Source: Diphasiastrum complanatum
Taxonomy: Eukaryota; Streptophyta; Lycopodiopsida; Lycopodiales; Lycopodiaceae
Length of the DNA stretch: 64,000 bases
NCBI GenBank assembly: GCA_029204225.1
Contig: CM055092.1
Coordinates: 44,009,343 to 44,073,342, forward strand
Direction of reading: 5' to 3'
A model generated the notes under the pieces. The model searched no databases, was not told where the DNA came from, and saw nothing but the letters and a program-made list of their open reading frames with translations. Within the stretch, counting starts at the first letter, position 1. Every line of letters begins with the position of its first letter. Positions 1-10,436 of the stretch are shown here, in pieces. The position numbers and the translations under genes are program-made.

Positions 1-1544
1 ATCACAAGTTACAAAATGATGGTTCAAAATAAAAACCTTCAACCATCTGACTTTTGTGCCATGAAGTAATCCCTACAAGAAAATGTATTTACTTCACGTG
101 CTACATCCTAGGCACTAGTAATCTTTGAAAGCTTGCCCTAGATGGATCTAAATGTCATTAAAGGAGTATTGTTAGAGACCACACATAGAATATCCAATCA
201 TTCTAGTCTTATGTTAAATTACAACTTGAGATAAGAAGTCAAATTTGTTTTTTTGCCTCCACTACCAATTTTGATTCTTTGTTGCTAAATTGAGACGACC
301 CACTGCCCTCCACATACATGACCACAAGTAAGAATATTAGCTTTTCTACTTGCTTCATGAAACAAGTAGCTCCCTTAAAGACCATGGTAGCTCAATGTAG
401 GTCCTCTTGAACTTCTTTACCATGCCACAAAATCATAGGTATACCATGACAATGAGCCCTTGATCACTAACTATTGACATTCTCTATTGCTAGATTTGCA
501 TATTGAGAAAAAGGGCTTTGATATGCTCCATACAAGCACACAACATGCAAGAAAGATGACTACTTTTCAAGCTTGCTTCATTTGAAAATAAGCCCCCTTT
601 CCAAAGAATGCTCTATGTTGCTACTGTTGGAACTTCCTCTCAACTTTTTGGATGTTATTTATGCTAATGTCCATGTTGATATGATATACTTATGCGTGTG
701 TACATATAAGCCATGCAATTGATGAAGACATCCACAAGGCATGTTCTCAAGCTTTCACTTGCTTCACAAACTTTTGTCAACCATTCAGATAGGTAGGGCA
801 AGGATAAAGAGTTCACATGTCAAGGTATACGCAATTTGAGAAAAAGACAAAATTGGAAAGGTTGTCACATCCCTACACTTGAGGACAATACTCATCCAAT
901 ATAATAGTGAGGTCTCCTAGTATTATATGCATGAATATTGCAAAATACAAGGTTGCAAATGTTTTGAGACATTAACCACATACTCAAGATTACGCAAAGG
1001 TACGACCTTACTTGGAATAATGTTTTATGTGTGGTGCCAAGGTGCCAATTTTGACATTGACATAGAGCTGGACAACCAAAATAAGACAAACATAAAAACT
1101 TCATCATTCTAAGAGGAAAAACAATTCTTAATTCATTTTGAGAGTGTTTTGAAATTGACATTTAGTTAAAAAAAAAACCCTCATACTTCTTAACCTTGGG
1201 AGAAGAAAAACCTTCTTAATTCATTTTTGGAGTGTTCTACTATCCTAAAGGGACACATATCAAGCACTCCTAGTCCTAAACATTAAGGCTCTTATGCTTG
1301 TAATGCACAAGTAATCATGACGTGTCAAAAATTTAGTTGAAAAAAAATAATCTAAAAAGATTATTGGAGATTTTAATATCACTACCAACTATTATAATCT
1401 CCATTATCGTCCAAGTCTAGGTATTACAAGAAGCTGGACGCTCACGATCCACGCCACCATGGGGCTCACTCACCCTCCGTACCCTAGAGACATCAACTTA
1501 GGTTCAAGCAATAACCATCCTCCAATGATGGCGACATCCCATAC
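1..1544. other. Left-flank sequence without a recognised gene
   Basis: AT-rich sequence with only short unrelated open frames in several phases; I recognise no protein, RNA gene or LTR end. A short stretch near 1110-1150 recurs in variant form near 1205-1240. The last five bases before the first LTR, CATTG at 1545-1549, are the left target-site copy of element B1. Confidence 0.5.
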
Positions 1545-1549
1545 CATTG

Positions 1550-2824
1550 TGTTGTAAAGCTACCTTTACAAGCTTTACTTCCGGCGCCATCGGCGCCAGC
1601 TATGTCCCCGGTGCCAGCAGTGCCCCTGCTGCTCCCGGCGCCAATGGCGCCGGCGCCGCTCCCGGCGCCACTGTGACCAGAATCCAGCCGGCGCCAAGTT
1701 CCTATGGCTGAAAATCTTTGATCGGTTCTAGCGAAGTCCAGAGAGCTCAGATCGATGTGCAATCACCTCACACGATCTAGGCATGATTAAAGGAAGCCTG
1801 GGGATCAATAAAATCTAGAGAGAGAAAATGACTTTCTAGAAAGAGAAAATCCTAGAGAGAGAAAAACGTGCTTTACCAGCTTGGGTACAGTGCTTGGTAT
1901 GAGGGAGGGTGCCGAATCACACCAATACTATAGGGGAGTGCGGGTTGCGACTCAGGGCGAGCTCCAACCAAGTCTCAGCCTCCCTTGCTGGAATGTTGTC
2001 ATGGCTCTCGCCTTGGCATGCTAGCGCCCCGGAGACTAGGGTCGGTCACACACTTGAAATGTAACCTTCTCAGATTTATCAATAAAGTGGGATTTTTCTC
2101 AAACTGACTCTGATTACCTTCAAGGTTTCAATGTTCAGTAAAAGCGCCAGTTGTAAGGCGGCTTTCAAAATTTTTAACTTGGCACATAGCTGAGGGTCGT
2201 ATCCATAGAGAATTTAAAGTCCTTATTGAAACTCTGGGACGCCAGCGGTATGCCGTCGGGACCATTCGGTCAGTGGCGCCAGCGGTATGCTGTCGGGACC
2301 ATTTGGTCCAGGAACTGGTTGTTTCCATATCTGTCGCGGCTTGTGGTTCTGAGTGTGCCTTGCATGAACGTGAATGGGTTAAGCTCTTGGGGAACGGGCT
2401 CTAACCTGTCGGCTGAGTTGGATGGCTTGCTTGGGTGGATGTTACCTGTTTATGGCTGTCCAGTCTGGCGTGGCGCCAGGTTGGATTCCAGCGCTCGTGA
2501 CGAAGCTTTCAGTTGGTTAAGTCTGATGTAAGTCAGACCGCTTGCTTGGAATGGATGTTACTCGTTTGTAACGAAGCTTCGAGTTGGTTAAGTTTGATGT
2601 ATGTCGGGCGGCTTGCTTGGAGGGAAGTCACCCACGTCGGGACCCCCGATTTGGCATGGCGCCAGGTTGGATCTCAATGTTGGTTTTCGGAACTTCAAGT
2701 TGGTTAAGTCTGATCGTTGTTGGCGAGTTGGCTGCTTGTATGTCAAGTGGGTTTGGATGGCAAGAGTTGAAGGCTGGGAAGCTAAGTCGTGGTTCCCGGC
2801 TCCCTTTGGGATGCCTGCGCTACA
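1550..2824 (+). repeat. 5' LTR of B1
   Basis: 1275 bp, starting TGTTGTAAAGC and ending CTACA. The tip carries a perfect inverted repeat (TTGTAAAG, loop CTAC, CTTTACAA), then a cluster of seven GGCGCC palindromes. A polyadenylation hexamer AATAAA lies at 2081-2086. A 37-bp direct duplication starts at 2240 and 2277, and degenerate copies of a GTTGGTTAAGT-centred unit occur near 2512, 2585 and 2699. Compared with the LTRs of C, this copy has about 30 extra bases near 2190-2220. Confidence 0.9.
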
Positions 2825-2826
2825 TG

Positions 2827-2839
2827 TGGTATCAGAGCC
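2827..2839 (+). other. Primer-binding site of B1 (initiator-Met tRNA)
   Basis: TGGTATCAGAGCC begins two bases after the end of the 5' LTR. This is the standard plant retrotransposon primer site complementary to the 3' end of initiator-Met tRNA, so it sets element strand and the LTR end. Confidence 0.93.
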
Positions 2840-2909
2840 GACTGGCCGGTCAGCTATGCGGATCTCACGGAAATGGCCACGGTTTGGGGTTCATCAAGAC
2901 AACTTTTGT

Positions 2910-3301
2910 GCAAGGTGCTGCCCACAGTGTAAGCACGGCTGCGTCCACGGTCGGGGTGGTCGGCAGAACGGGGGACTTGATGAGTCAAGGTGCTGCCCTT
3001 GAGGTGTAAGCACGGTCAGTTCTCGCGGTTCGGGCCTAGCGTTGTCTGCACGTAGGACGGATGAGGCAAAGTGCTGCCTAGGGGAGTGAAAGCACGGTCT
3101 GTACCTTGTGGGGTGCGGGGCGACATATTCGAACTGTACGGGATAACCATTGATACAGAGATGCTGCTCGAATTCGGGTGTAAAGCACGAGTGGTTAGCT
3201 GCCGGTGCGGGATAGCTGCCGATCGTTTAGCTATAAGGGCTATCGACCAAAAAGTGGTGGGGGCGTGACTGAGGCAATGTGCTGCTTAATGGTGAAAGCA
3301 C
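2910..3301 (+). repeat. Five-fold stem-loop array in the B1 leader
   Basis: A unit of the form CAAGGTGCTGCC...GTGTAAGCACGG recurs five times at spacings of about 75-120 bases. The arms GTGCT and AGCAC lie at 2915-2919/2932-2936, 2990-2994/3009-3013, 3071-3075/3091-3095, 3161-3165/3184-3188 (first arm ATGCT) and 3279-3283/3297-3301. The same array is in element C (from about 30519) and, on the minus strand, in A1 (about 8840-9245) and A2 (about 8430-8815 after 40 kb, i.e. 48430-48815). Position right after the primer site suggests a role in RNA packaging or dimerisation; that role is inference. Confidence 0.7.
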
Positions 3302-3590
3302 GGATAGTTGGAGGGGTGTCCTTTGTGGGCTGATTCCGTGATCGATTTGTATGGGCGCGGCCAGGCAAAGGTCCGTTGGCAGGACCATCTCAAAGGGGGA
3401 CCTTATCTTTGTTACTTGTTAGTAAACCTGCGTGAGTGTCTTACTTGTACGTATTCGTGGTGAGTCTTAGTACTCGTGCTTTGTCTGGTTTGCATGATTG
3501 CTTGTGATACAAGGAGCTGATGGCTCGAGAAGGAACCTTTTCTTTTGAAGGCTGATACCATCAAACAAAGAGGACTACAGAATCTGTGGG

Positions 3591-4086
3591 GCGGATTTGA
3601 AGTTCAAGTACTCACACGTGAACGACAACGAAACGACTCAATGTTTGCAAAGGATGGATGGCTAGCTTGTTTCTTGGGTTAGTTTCATTTGCGACAACGC
3701 CCACCAGACGCAAGCAGGAAGTCAAAAGTTGAAAAGGGCCATTTCAGGAGAGATCTTCTATGGAGCAGTTGGTCTTCATTTTGGGACGGCCACCTTCGGA
3801 ACTGAAACTCACTGAGCATGGGCGATATCCAGAATCTATGCGACGGATTTGCAGTTCAAGCACTCGCACGTGAACGACAACAAAATGACTCAATGTTTGC
3901 AAAGGATGGATGGCTAGCCTGTTTCTTGGGTTAGTTTCATTTGCGACAACGCCCACCAGACGCAAACAGGAAGTCAAAAGTTGGAAAGGGCAATTTCATG
4001 GGAGATCTTCTATAGCAGTTGGTCTTCATTTTGGGACGGCCACCTTCGGAACTGAAACTCATTGAGCATGGGTGAAATCCAGTATC
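3591..4086 (+). repeat. Tandem duplication of about 248 bp inside B1
   Basis: Two consecutive diverged copies, roughly 3591-3838 and 3839-4086. Both contain the same landmarks in order: GTTCAAGTACTCACACGTG-like start, CAATGTTTGCAAAGGATGG, the CCACCAGACGC segment and GGGACGGCCACCTTCGG. Element C has the same two copies; the copia element of C is inserted at the start of the second one. Confidence 0.85.
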
Positions 4087-5300
4087 AGTTGGGTTTTTCC
4101 TCAAAGGGGAAAAGACTAGGATCCTCTTCAGAGATTGGCAACAAGTTGGATCGAGCCATAATCCTAGCAGATGGGAAGCAAAGTGTTGGAAAGGCTTTTT
4201 GTCCAAAGAACTCTACTCTAAGTCCGATCAGCTGATTTATTAAGTGGAGGGGAACTATCACACACACCTCTCTCTTGGGGCAAATTTTGAATGAAAGTTG
4301 ATCAAAATGGGGGCAAATTCAAGGTGCCTAGCCATACTCACACGAGGAGACTGGCGAACTTTGGACCTAATAAGTTGACAAGTCTTTGTTGTGGAAAGAA
4401 AAGTTTGTTATAGGCTTTCTCTGGACCAGCAATGATGAGGAAACATATGAGTACGTTGGCTTGTGTTACGTGTAAGGCAACTGATCAATGAAGGAACTGT
4501 GAAAGTTGAGTCAGAGACTTGGTATTTCGAACAGACGCTAAGGGACAGTTCGCGTTGAGATCGGATTAGTGCAAACTCTGGGTGAATGTTTCTGATTCAA
4601 AGAGAGCTACTTGAATCCAAGCTCGATGTACACTTCTTGTTTTGACTGTGAGGCAACTAACCAGTGATGGAATTGTGCCACGAGGTCAATGGTTACATTT
4701 GGGCTGATTCAAAGAGCTACTTCAAGCTAAGTGAGAGGTGCATTGCGGAGTACTCAATCTTTGCCTACCTTAAAGAGCCAAGATGGAAAAGTATCAAAAT
4801 CAGGCTTGGACAAGGAGAGAAATGAAGGTGCAGAAGCAACAAGGCACGGAGTGGACCATAAAGTGGGCAATCAAACGATAAATCCTTCGGCTCAGGGAGC
4901 CTTGATACCTGTGCGGAACTGAACAAATCTGGAGCTCAGGGAGCTCAACACAAAGTGCATCAAGGACAAATCAGGAGCTCAAAGGAGTTCCAAAGTCGAA
5001 AGTCAGAAGCGACAGGGGCGAACATTTCAAAGAAAGGCCTCTGTCACCAGTTAATAAGGTTCTCGGGTTTTACGAAAGCGATATCAAATCTATGCTTTTC
5101 CCAGACAAAGATATATTTTCAAGTTATGTAGTTTTTCAGTACAAAGAGCTGAGCCTCCGACTTGTGGTGTGCCAGCTTCAATGTTAATAAAAAGTGGCCA
5201 GTAAATTGAATACTGTGCCAAGTAGCTTAAATGTATAGTTATTTTAATTGGGAGACACCTTTACTTTAATCTGACATCTGATGAGGACATCAGATTTTAT
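4087..5300 (+). other. 3' internal region of B1, no protein recognised
   Basis: Non-coding by inspection; the longest open frames are short and are not maintained between B1 and its relative C. Compared with C (38690-38815), B1 lacks about 90 bases at position 4679. The segment TGATGAGGACATCAG at 5279-5293 is shared in position with the gag-protease elements A1 and A2, just upstream of the polypurine tract. Confidence 0.6.
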
Positions 5301-5314
5301 AAAGGTGGGGTGGA
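5301..5314 (+). other. Polypurine tract of B1
   Basis: AAAGGTGGGGTGGA directly precedes the TGTTGTAAAG start of the 3' LTR. It is the expected plus-strand primer site and is identical in position in element C. Confidence 0.8.
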
Positions 5315-5397
5315 TGTTGTAAAGCTACCTTTACAAGCTTTACTTCCGGCGCCATCGGCGCCAGCTATGTCCCTGGCGCCAGTAGCGCCCCTGCTGC

Positions 5398-6315
5398 TGT
5401 TGCGCCGGTGCCTCAAAGGGCGCTGGGACTTGAGCGGTTTCCCCAACACGCGCTTAAGTCCAACATTCATCCATCATGCACTTACATAAAAGCCAACTCA
5501 GAAACGTAACAAGCTTAACCATTCAGACTTAAGAAAACTGGAATCCCAACCAACCCGAAAGCCAACTCAGAATCCGTCCCCAAAAGGTAACCAAAGGCAA
5601 AGACAAGCCACACATGAAATCCAAGGCATAGTGGTCGCCAAACTGACCAATTGGCATAGCGGCAAGCCCCATGTCGATGACAGGGACCCTTAGGCGCCAG
5701 CGACGCAAAAAGGTTGTAGTAAGGGTCCTTCCACTTGGACCAGTCCCGGAGGCGAAACCGAAATGGTAATCATCCCCAAGGATCAACTTTATTAGATTTG
5801 GAAGAGGTTACATTCATACATAGACTGACCGGTCTCGGGGCCACCAACACGTGCTGGGCATTGTGCCTGGCTCGTGCTGGTAGAGGGAGCTGAGACCTGG
5901 CGACTGGATTCCTGGCTGGTTGAGCTGCCCAAGTTTCTGTCTGCCGGACTCCCCCTATAGTTCTGCTGTGATTCGGCGCACCCCCTCTCGTTTGAAACAT
6001 AGTGCTTTCTGGTAAAGCACGCTTTTTAGGACTTAGTTTTTATTTTGCTGATTAAGCCTGGAAAGCCTGGCAGAATCAGTCTGGCTCCCGGACATGGGTC
6101 CCGGGAGCCGTCCCGGCGGCCGAATCAACCTGCTTTCCTGACTAGGCCATGACTCGAGCTCCAGAGCTAGCTCATGACTTTGTGACTACTTGACTGGCTC
6201 ACCACAGGTCGGAGGCTCAGTCCTTGACATTCTAACTTGCTCTGGGACCTTAGGGAGTGTCACCCCTTTGAGTCTTACAGGGCACGCTGGGTGCACCCAA
6301 GTCAGCTTTACAACA
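5398..6315 (-). repeat. 3' LTR of A1
   Basis: 918 bp, on the plus strand from TGTTGCGCC to TTTACAACA. It matches the other LTR at 9334-10253 closely along its length. It carries a CTAATAAAG-type polyadenylation signal on the minus strand near 5790. Confidence 0.92.
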
Positions 6316-6332
6316 TCCTCCCCTCGTTTGAG
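6316..6332 (-). other. Polypurine tract of A1
   Basis: On the minus strand the sequence reads CTCAAACGAGGGGAGGA directly before the TGTTG start of the 3' LTR. A block reading TGATGAGGACATCA just upstream is shared with B1 and C. Confidence 0.8.
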
Positions 6333-6682
6333 AAAGTTGATGTCCTCATCAGGGCCAAACTAGAACCTAAGACTCATGGCACAGGCTTAATTCACCGGCC
6401 AGACTTTATTCACATATACAAGGGCACGGGCTTGATTCACCGGACAAAGGAAACCAATTGTAAAGCAGAGTAATGATATTGTGTTTTACACCCAGCACAG
6501 GAAAAGTGTGGATCTAGTTCACTTACGTAAAACCTGTGTGAAGCTGCTGCACTTAGACATCAGACTGAAGCTCACTCCTCGATAAGAAATGCGGCTTACT
6601 TTATTAACATGAAAGAAAAAGGTACTCACGGCTCCCTTAAGCCTCAGATATGTCGTTGTCGTCGCACATCTGGATGAGTCCC

Positions 6683-8806
6683 CTAGGACTCTAGATATTT
6701 CGTTTGGTCGTCCAGGTTGAGCTCCTTGAGCTCTGTATCGGCACTTAGATTCACCTTTGACGTAGAAACTGCAGGCAATGTTGGCTCCATTTGACCTCGC
6801 GTCAGCTGGTTTGTCACTGTTGGATGTCTTTCATTAAAAAAGTGAGTTTTCGCTTGGTCACACAAGGTGAGCTCCTTGAGCTCTGCATCGGCACTTGAAT
6901 TCACCTTTGATGTAGAGACTATAGGCAATTTTGGCTCCATTTGTTCCCGTGTCAGCTGGTCTGTCACTGTTGGTTGTCCTTCGTTAAATAGGTGAATTAG
7001 ATTGGGAGGAATGGTTGGCTCAGGTTCATTTGTGTCGTTCTTTTCTAGTTGGTCCCCTGGCACAACTCTGACGACACAAGGTCTCGTACCATTATATAAT
7101 AACACAAGGTTAACCCCTTTTGCCAAGAAGGCCACCACATGTTCGTTAAACCAGCTTAATCCCAAAATAGCGTCGAAGGCATCCATCTTCAAGATTGTGA
7201 ACGTTAGTCGATTCTTCCAGGCTCCCAGAGAGATTGGTAAGTTGGTTGCCAATCTACAAGTGGTCATTGTACCTTTCGCGGTCTCCACACAAATAGGAGT
7301 CACATTTTCTTCACATTGGATGTCCAATTCTCCTGTCAGTTTTTCTGACAAGTAGTTATGTGACGCCCCCAGGTCTACCATGAAGTAAATGATCATGCCT
7401 TGAATACAGCCTTTCAGGTACAATAACTTGGATCCTCTCGCAGGAGTCGCCATAAGATGTTCACGATAAGCCGCGAGTGCCCCTCTCTGTTGCAAGGCAT
7501 TCAGGTCAGACTCCGTCAAATCCGTTCCTGGGTCCTCTTCATCATCTTGTTCACCATCTTCTTGATCAAATGCCTCTCTCTCCATCCTATCAAATCCTTC
7601 AATGGCAGCCATGATTTGCTTATTCAATGGTTTGGGGCATGATCTCCAAGAGTGACCTTGCTGATGACAGTTGAAGCAATGCATGGAACTGCCCACTGTT
7701 GGTGAGCTGTTGTTGTGACTAGCTGAAGGTCCAACATTGTTTCTTCTCTGGAACATGTTCCCTCCATTGTTGCCTTGGTTGCCAAACCCTGTTTTTGTTG
7801 GGAATTTCTTCATGCTACTCGAGGCTTGGTTGCCATTTGGAGCTGAGTCCCCCCTTGAAAAGAAGCTCGGACTCGGTCTGGATCCACTAAATACTCTTGT
7901 TGAGGTTGTGGGAGCAGCTGGTGCCAATGTGCTCTCATAATCACAAACCATTTCAGCCGCTCGAATAGTTGAATTGAAATCATGGGGCATGTAGCTGTCT
8001 ATCGCACGTCGGGTCCAGGATTGCATTCCAGACAATAGGTAATGAGTTTTGTCCGCCTCGGACATATCTTTAATAACCCATACACTCTGTCTGAATCTAT
8101 TGAGGTACTCTCGCAATGACCCTTTCTGTTTGAGCCCCGATAATTCTGTCCTCAATCTCATGTGTGAATCCTTCGGTATGAACTCCTCTCGTAACGCGGC
8201 TTTGAATGCGTCACATGTTTGAAAATGCATTCCTGCCATCCGGTACCAATTTGTAGTGTAGCCCTCAAAATATGCTAATGCCAAGTCAGTTCTTTCTTCC
8301 TCAGGAGTGTTCATTAGACAGAAGTAATGGTCCATGTGAAACAACCAATCTTCCACAACTCGAATGTCACGCTCTCCTTTGAAAGTAGGTGGTGCTTTCA
8401 CTTTGGCAGTCTTTCTTGGGCCCTCCGTGGTTCGCACTCGTGGTTCTCTTGGTATCTGTGGAGGAGGCGCCACTGCATTCTCCCTAGTTGCTTCCAACTC
8501 TTCAAACCTGGCTTCGAGCTGTGTTAGCCCGTCTCTCATTTCTCTAGCAAGGTTAATTTGAGTAAGATTCATGGCTCGCAAGGATGTTTGCCATTCTTTC
8601 CTTTCGGTTTCTCTATCCTTCTTCACCTCGCTAAGCATAGCCGTCATTGCACTTGATAAGTATTGCCGCATCTTCACTTCAAAGAGGTCCTGTTGTGCCT
8701 CTGGCAAGGGTTCATCTCTTGGTGTAGGTTCAGAAGGGCCACCCATTTCTTCAAGCCACAAACCCCCCTGAGACCGGACGTAGGACCTTTGCCTAGCCGC
8801 GCCCAC
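6683..8806 (-). CDS. Gag-protease polyprotein of A1
   Basis: 707 residues, uninterrupted. Residues about 40-110 are charged and helical, probably coiled coil. Residues about 145-285 match the Ty3/gypsy retrotransposon gag domain (VEDWLFHMDHYF, the FEGYTTNWYR region, LREYLNRFRQ). A CX2CX4HX4C zinc knuckle lies at C377, C380, H385, C390. An acidic linker follows, then a retropepsin-like domain with VDLGAS at D478, where most families have DSG or DTG. The C-terminal 100 residues are two copies of a 50-residue repeat (FNEGQPTVTDQLT-like). It ends before any reverse transcriptase. Gag would form the particle and protease would cut Gag. The first 20 residues come from leader sequence joined to gag by a deletion, so M21 or the fused M1 is the start; A2 keeps the native one. 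Confidence 0.9.
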   Translation of the reverse strand: MGAARQRSYVRSQGGLWLEEMGGPSEPTPRDEPLPEAQQDLFEVKMRQYLSSAMTAMLSEVKKDRETERKEWQTSLRAMNLTQINLAREMRDGLTQLEARFEELEATRENAVAPPPQIPREPRVRTTEGPRKTAKVKAPPTFKGERDIRVVEDWLFHMDHYFCLMNTPEEERTDLALAYFEGYTTNWYRMAGMHFQTCDAFKAALREEFIPKDSHMRLRTELSGLKQKGSLREYLNRFRQSVWVIKDMSEADKTHYLLSGMQSWTRRAIDSYMPHDFNSTIRAAEMVCDYESTLAPAAPTTSTRVFSGSRPSPSFFSRGDSAPNGNQASSSMKKFPTKTGFGNQGNNGGNMFQRRNNVGPSASHNNSSPTVGSSMHCFNCHQQGHSWRSCPKPLNKQIMAAIEGFDRMEREAFDQEDGEQDDEEDPGTDLTESDLNALQQRGALAAYREHLMATPARGSKLLYLKGCIQGMIIYFMVDLGASHNYLSEKLTGELDIQCEENVTPICVETAKGTMTTCRLATNLPISLGAWKNRLTFTILKMDAFDAILGLSWFNEHVVAFLAKGVNLVLLYNGTRPCVVRVVPGDQLEKNDTNEPEPTIPPNLIHLFNEGQPTVTDQLTREQMEPKLPIVSTSKVNSSADAELKELTLCDQAKTHFFNERHPTVTNQLTRGQMEPTLPAVSTSKVNLSADTELKELNLDDQTKYLES

Positions 8807-8839
8807 ACAAATCTATCACAGAATTAGCCCACGGGGAAA

Positions 8840-9245
8840 CATCCATCCAACCATCCGTGCTTTCACCATTAAGCAGCACATTGCCTCAGTCACGCCCCAC
8901 CACTTTTTGGTCGATAGCCCTTATAGCTAAACAATCGGCAGCTATCCCGCACCGGCAGCTAACCACCCGTGCTTTACACCCGAATTCGAGCAACATCTCT
9001 GTATCAATGGTTAACCCGTACAGTTCGAATATGTCTCCCCGCACCCCACAAGGTACAGACCGTGCTTTCACCTACCTAGGAAGCAATTTGCCTCATCCGT
9101 CCTACGTGCAAACAGCGCCAGGCCCGAACCGCGAGAACTGACCGTGCTTACAACTCGAGGGCAGCACTTTGACTCATCAAGTCCCCCGTTCCGCCGACCA
9201 CCCCGACCGTGGACGCACCCGTGCTTACACTGTGGGCAGCACCTT
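8840..9245 (-). repeat. Leader stem-loop array of A1
   Basis: Reverse-strand counterpart of the B1 array, with the same order of units between primer site and gag and about 90% identity by eye over the 500-base leader. The middle unit has TTGCT in place of GTGCT, so its stem is weakened in this copy. Confidence 0.65.
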
Positions 9246-9318
9246 GCGCAATGGTTGTCTTGACAAATCCCAAAAACGTGGCCATCCTTGTGAGACTTGC
9301 GTAGCTGACCGGCTAGTC

Positions 9319-9331
9319 GGCTCTGATACCA
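9319..9331 (-). other. Primer-binding site of A1 (initiator-Met tRNA)
   Basis: Plus strand GGCTCTGATACCA, i.e. TGGTATCAGAGCC on the element strand, two bases from the end of the 5' LTR. Confidence 0.93.
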
Positions 9332-9333
9332 CA

Positions 9334-10253
9334 TGTTGCGCCGGCGCCTCAAAGGGCGCTGGGACTTGAGCGGTTTCCCCAACACGCGCTTAAGTCTAAC
9401 ATTCATCCATCATGCACTTACATAAAAGCCAACTCAGAAACGTAACAAGCTTAACCATTCAGACTTAAGAAAACTGGAATCCCAACCAACCCGAAAGCCA
9501 ACTCAGAATCCGTCCCCAAAAGGTAACCAAAGGCAAAGACAAGCCACACATGAAATCCAAGGCATAGTGGTCGCCAAACTGACCAATTGGCATAGCGGCA
9601 ATCCCCATGTCGATGACAGAGACCCTTAGGCGCCAGCGACGCAAAAAGGTTGTAGTAAGGGTCCTTCCACTTGGACCAGTCCCAGAGGCGAAACCGAAAT
9701 GGTAATCATCCCCAAGGATCAACTTTATTAGATTTGGAAGAGGTTACATTCATACATAGACTGACCGGTCTCGGGGCCACCAACACGTGTTGGGCATTGT
9801 GCCTGGCTCGTGCTGGTAGAGGGAGCTGAGACCTGGCGACTGGATTCCTGGCGCTGGTTGAGCTGCCCAAGTTTCTGTCTGCCGGACTCCCCCTATAGTT
9901 CTGCTGTGATTCGGCGCACCCCCTCTGGTTTGAAACATAGTGCTTTCTGGTAAAGCACGCTTTTTAGGACTTAGTTTTTATTTTGCTGATTAAGCCTGGC
10001 AAGCCTGGCAGAATCAGTCTGGCTCCCGGAAATGGGTCCCGGGAGCCGTCCCGGCGGCCGAATCAACCTGCTTTCCTGACTAGGCCATGACTCGAGCTCC
10101 AGAGCTAGCTCATGACTTTGTGACTACTTGACTGGCTCACCACAGGTCGGAGGCTCAGTCCTTGACATTCTAACTTGCTCTGGGACCTTAGGTAGTGTCA
10201 CCCCTTTGAGTCTTACAGGGCACGCTGGGTGCACCCAAGTCAGCTTTACAACA
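9334..10253 (-). repeat. 5' LTR of A1
   Basis: 920 bp with the same termini as the 3' LTR at 5398-6315. On the element strand it begins TGTTGTAAAGCTGAC, sharing its first dozen bases with the B-family LTR, and ends GGCGCAACA next to the primer site. Confidence 0.92.
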
Positions 10254-10436
10254 GCTGCTCCCGGCGCCAACGGCGCCGGCGTCGCCGGCGTCGCTCCCGG
10301 CGCCACTGTGACCAGAATCCAGCCGGCGCCAAGTTCCTATGGCTGAAAATCTTTGATCGGTTCTAGCGAAGTCCAGAGAGCTCAGATCGATGTGCAATCA
10401 CCTCACACGATCTAGGCATGATTAAAGGAAGCCTGG

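Larger units (their letters stand above)
5398..10253 (-). mobile_element. Gypsy-type gag-protease element A1 (non-autonomous)
   Basis: A minus-strand LTR retrotransposon inserted in the 3' LTR of B1, with the 5-bp target duplication GCTGC at 5393-5397 and 10254-10258. Reading on the minus strand: 5' LTR 10253-9334, primer site 9331-9319, leader, one long gag-protease frame (8806-6683), polypurine tract and 3' LTR 6315-5398. At 4.86 kb it is short, and no reverse transcriptase, RNase H or integrase follows the protease. The second copy A2 (42843-49836) also lacks them, so the lack is probably a property of the family and not a private deletion. Confidence 0.92.

Noticed and set aside
2825-2840. 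Possible tRNA gene at the TGGTATCAGAGCC matches
   Set aside because: Only the 3' end complement of initiator-Met tRNA is present; these are primer sites, and no cloverleaf is seen.
2584-3009. Open frames of 130-141 codons across the LTR end and leader, recurring in every B-family copy
   Set aside because: They cross LTR, primer site and leader in overlapping frames and recur only because the DNA is repeated; no domain or codon pattern supports a protein.
3071-3268. Repeated 65-codon frame in the shared leader (also at 8886-9071, 30675-30875, 48461-48646)
   Set aside because: It covers stem-loop units, and changes between copies do not favour synonymous sites by eye.
7002-7355. 117-codon plus-strand frame, repeated at 44678 and 46177
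   Set aside because: Antisense shadow of the gag-protease gene in A1 and A2.
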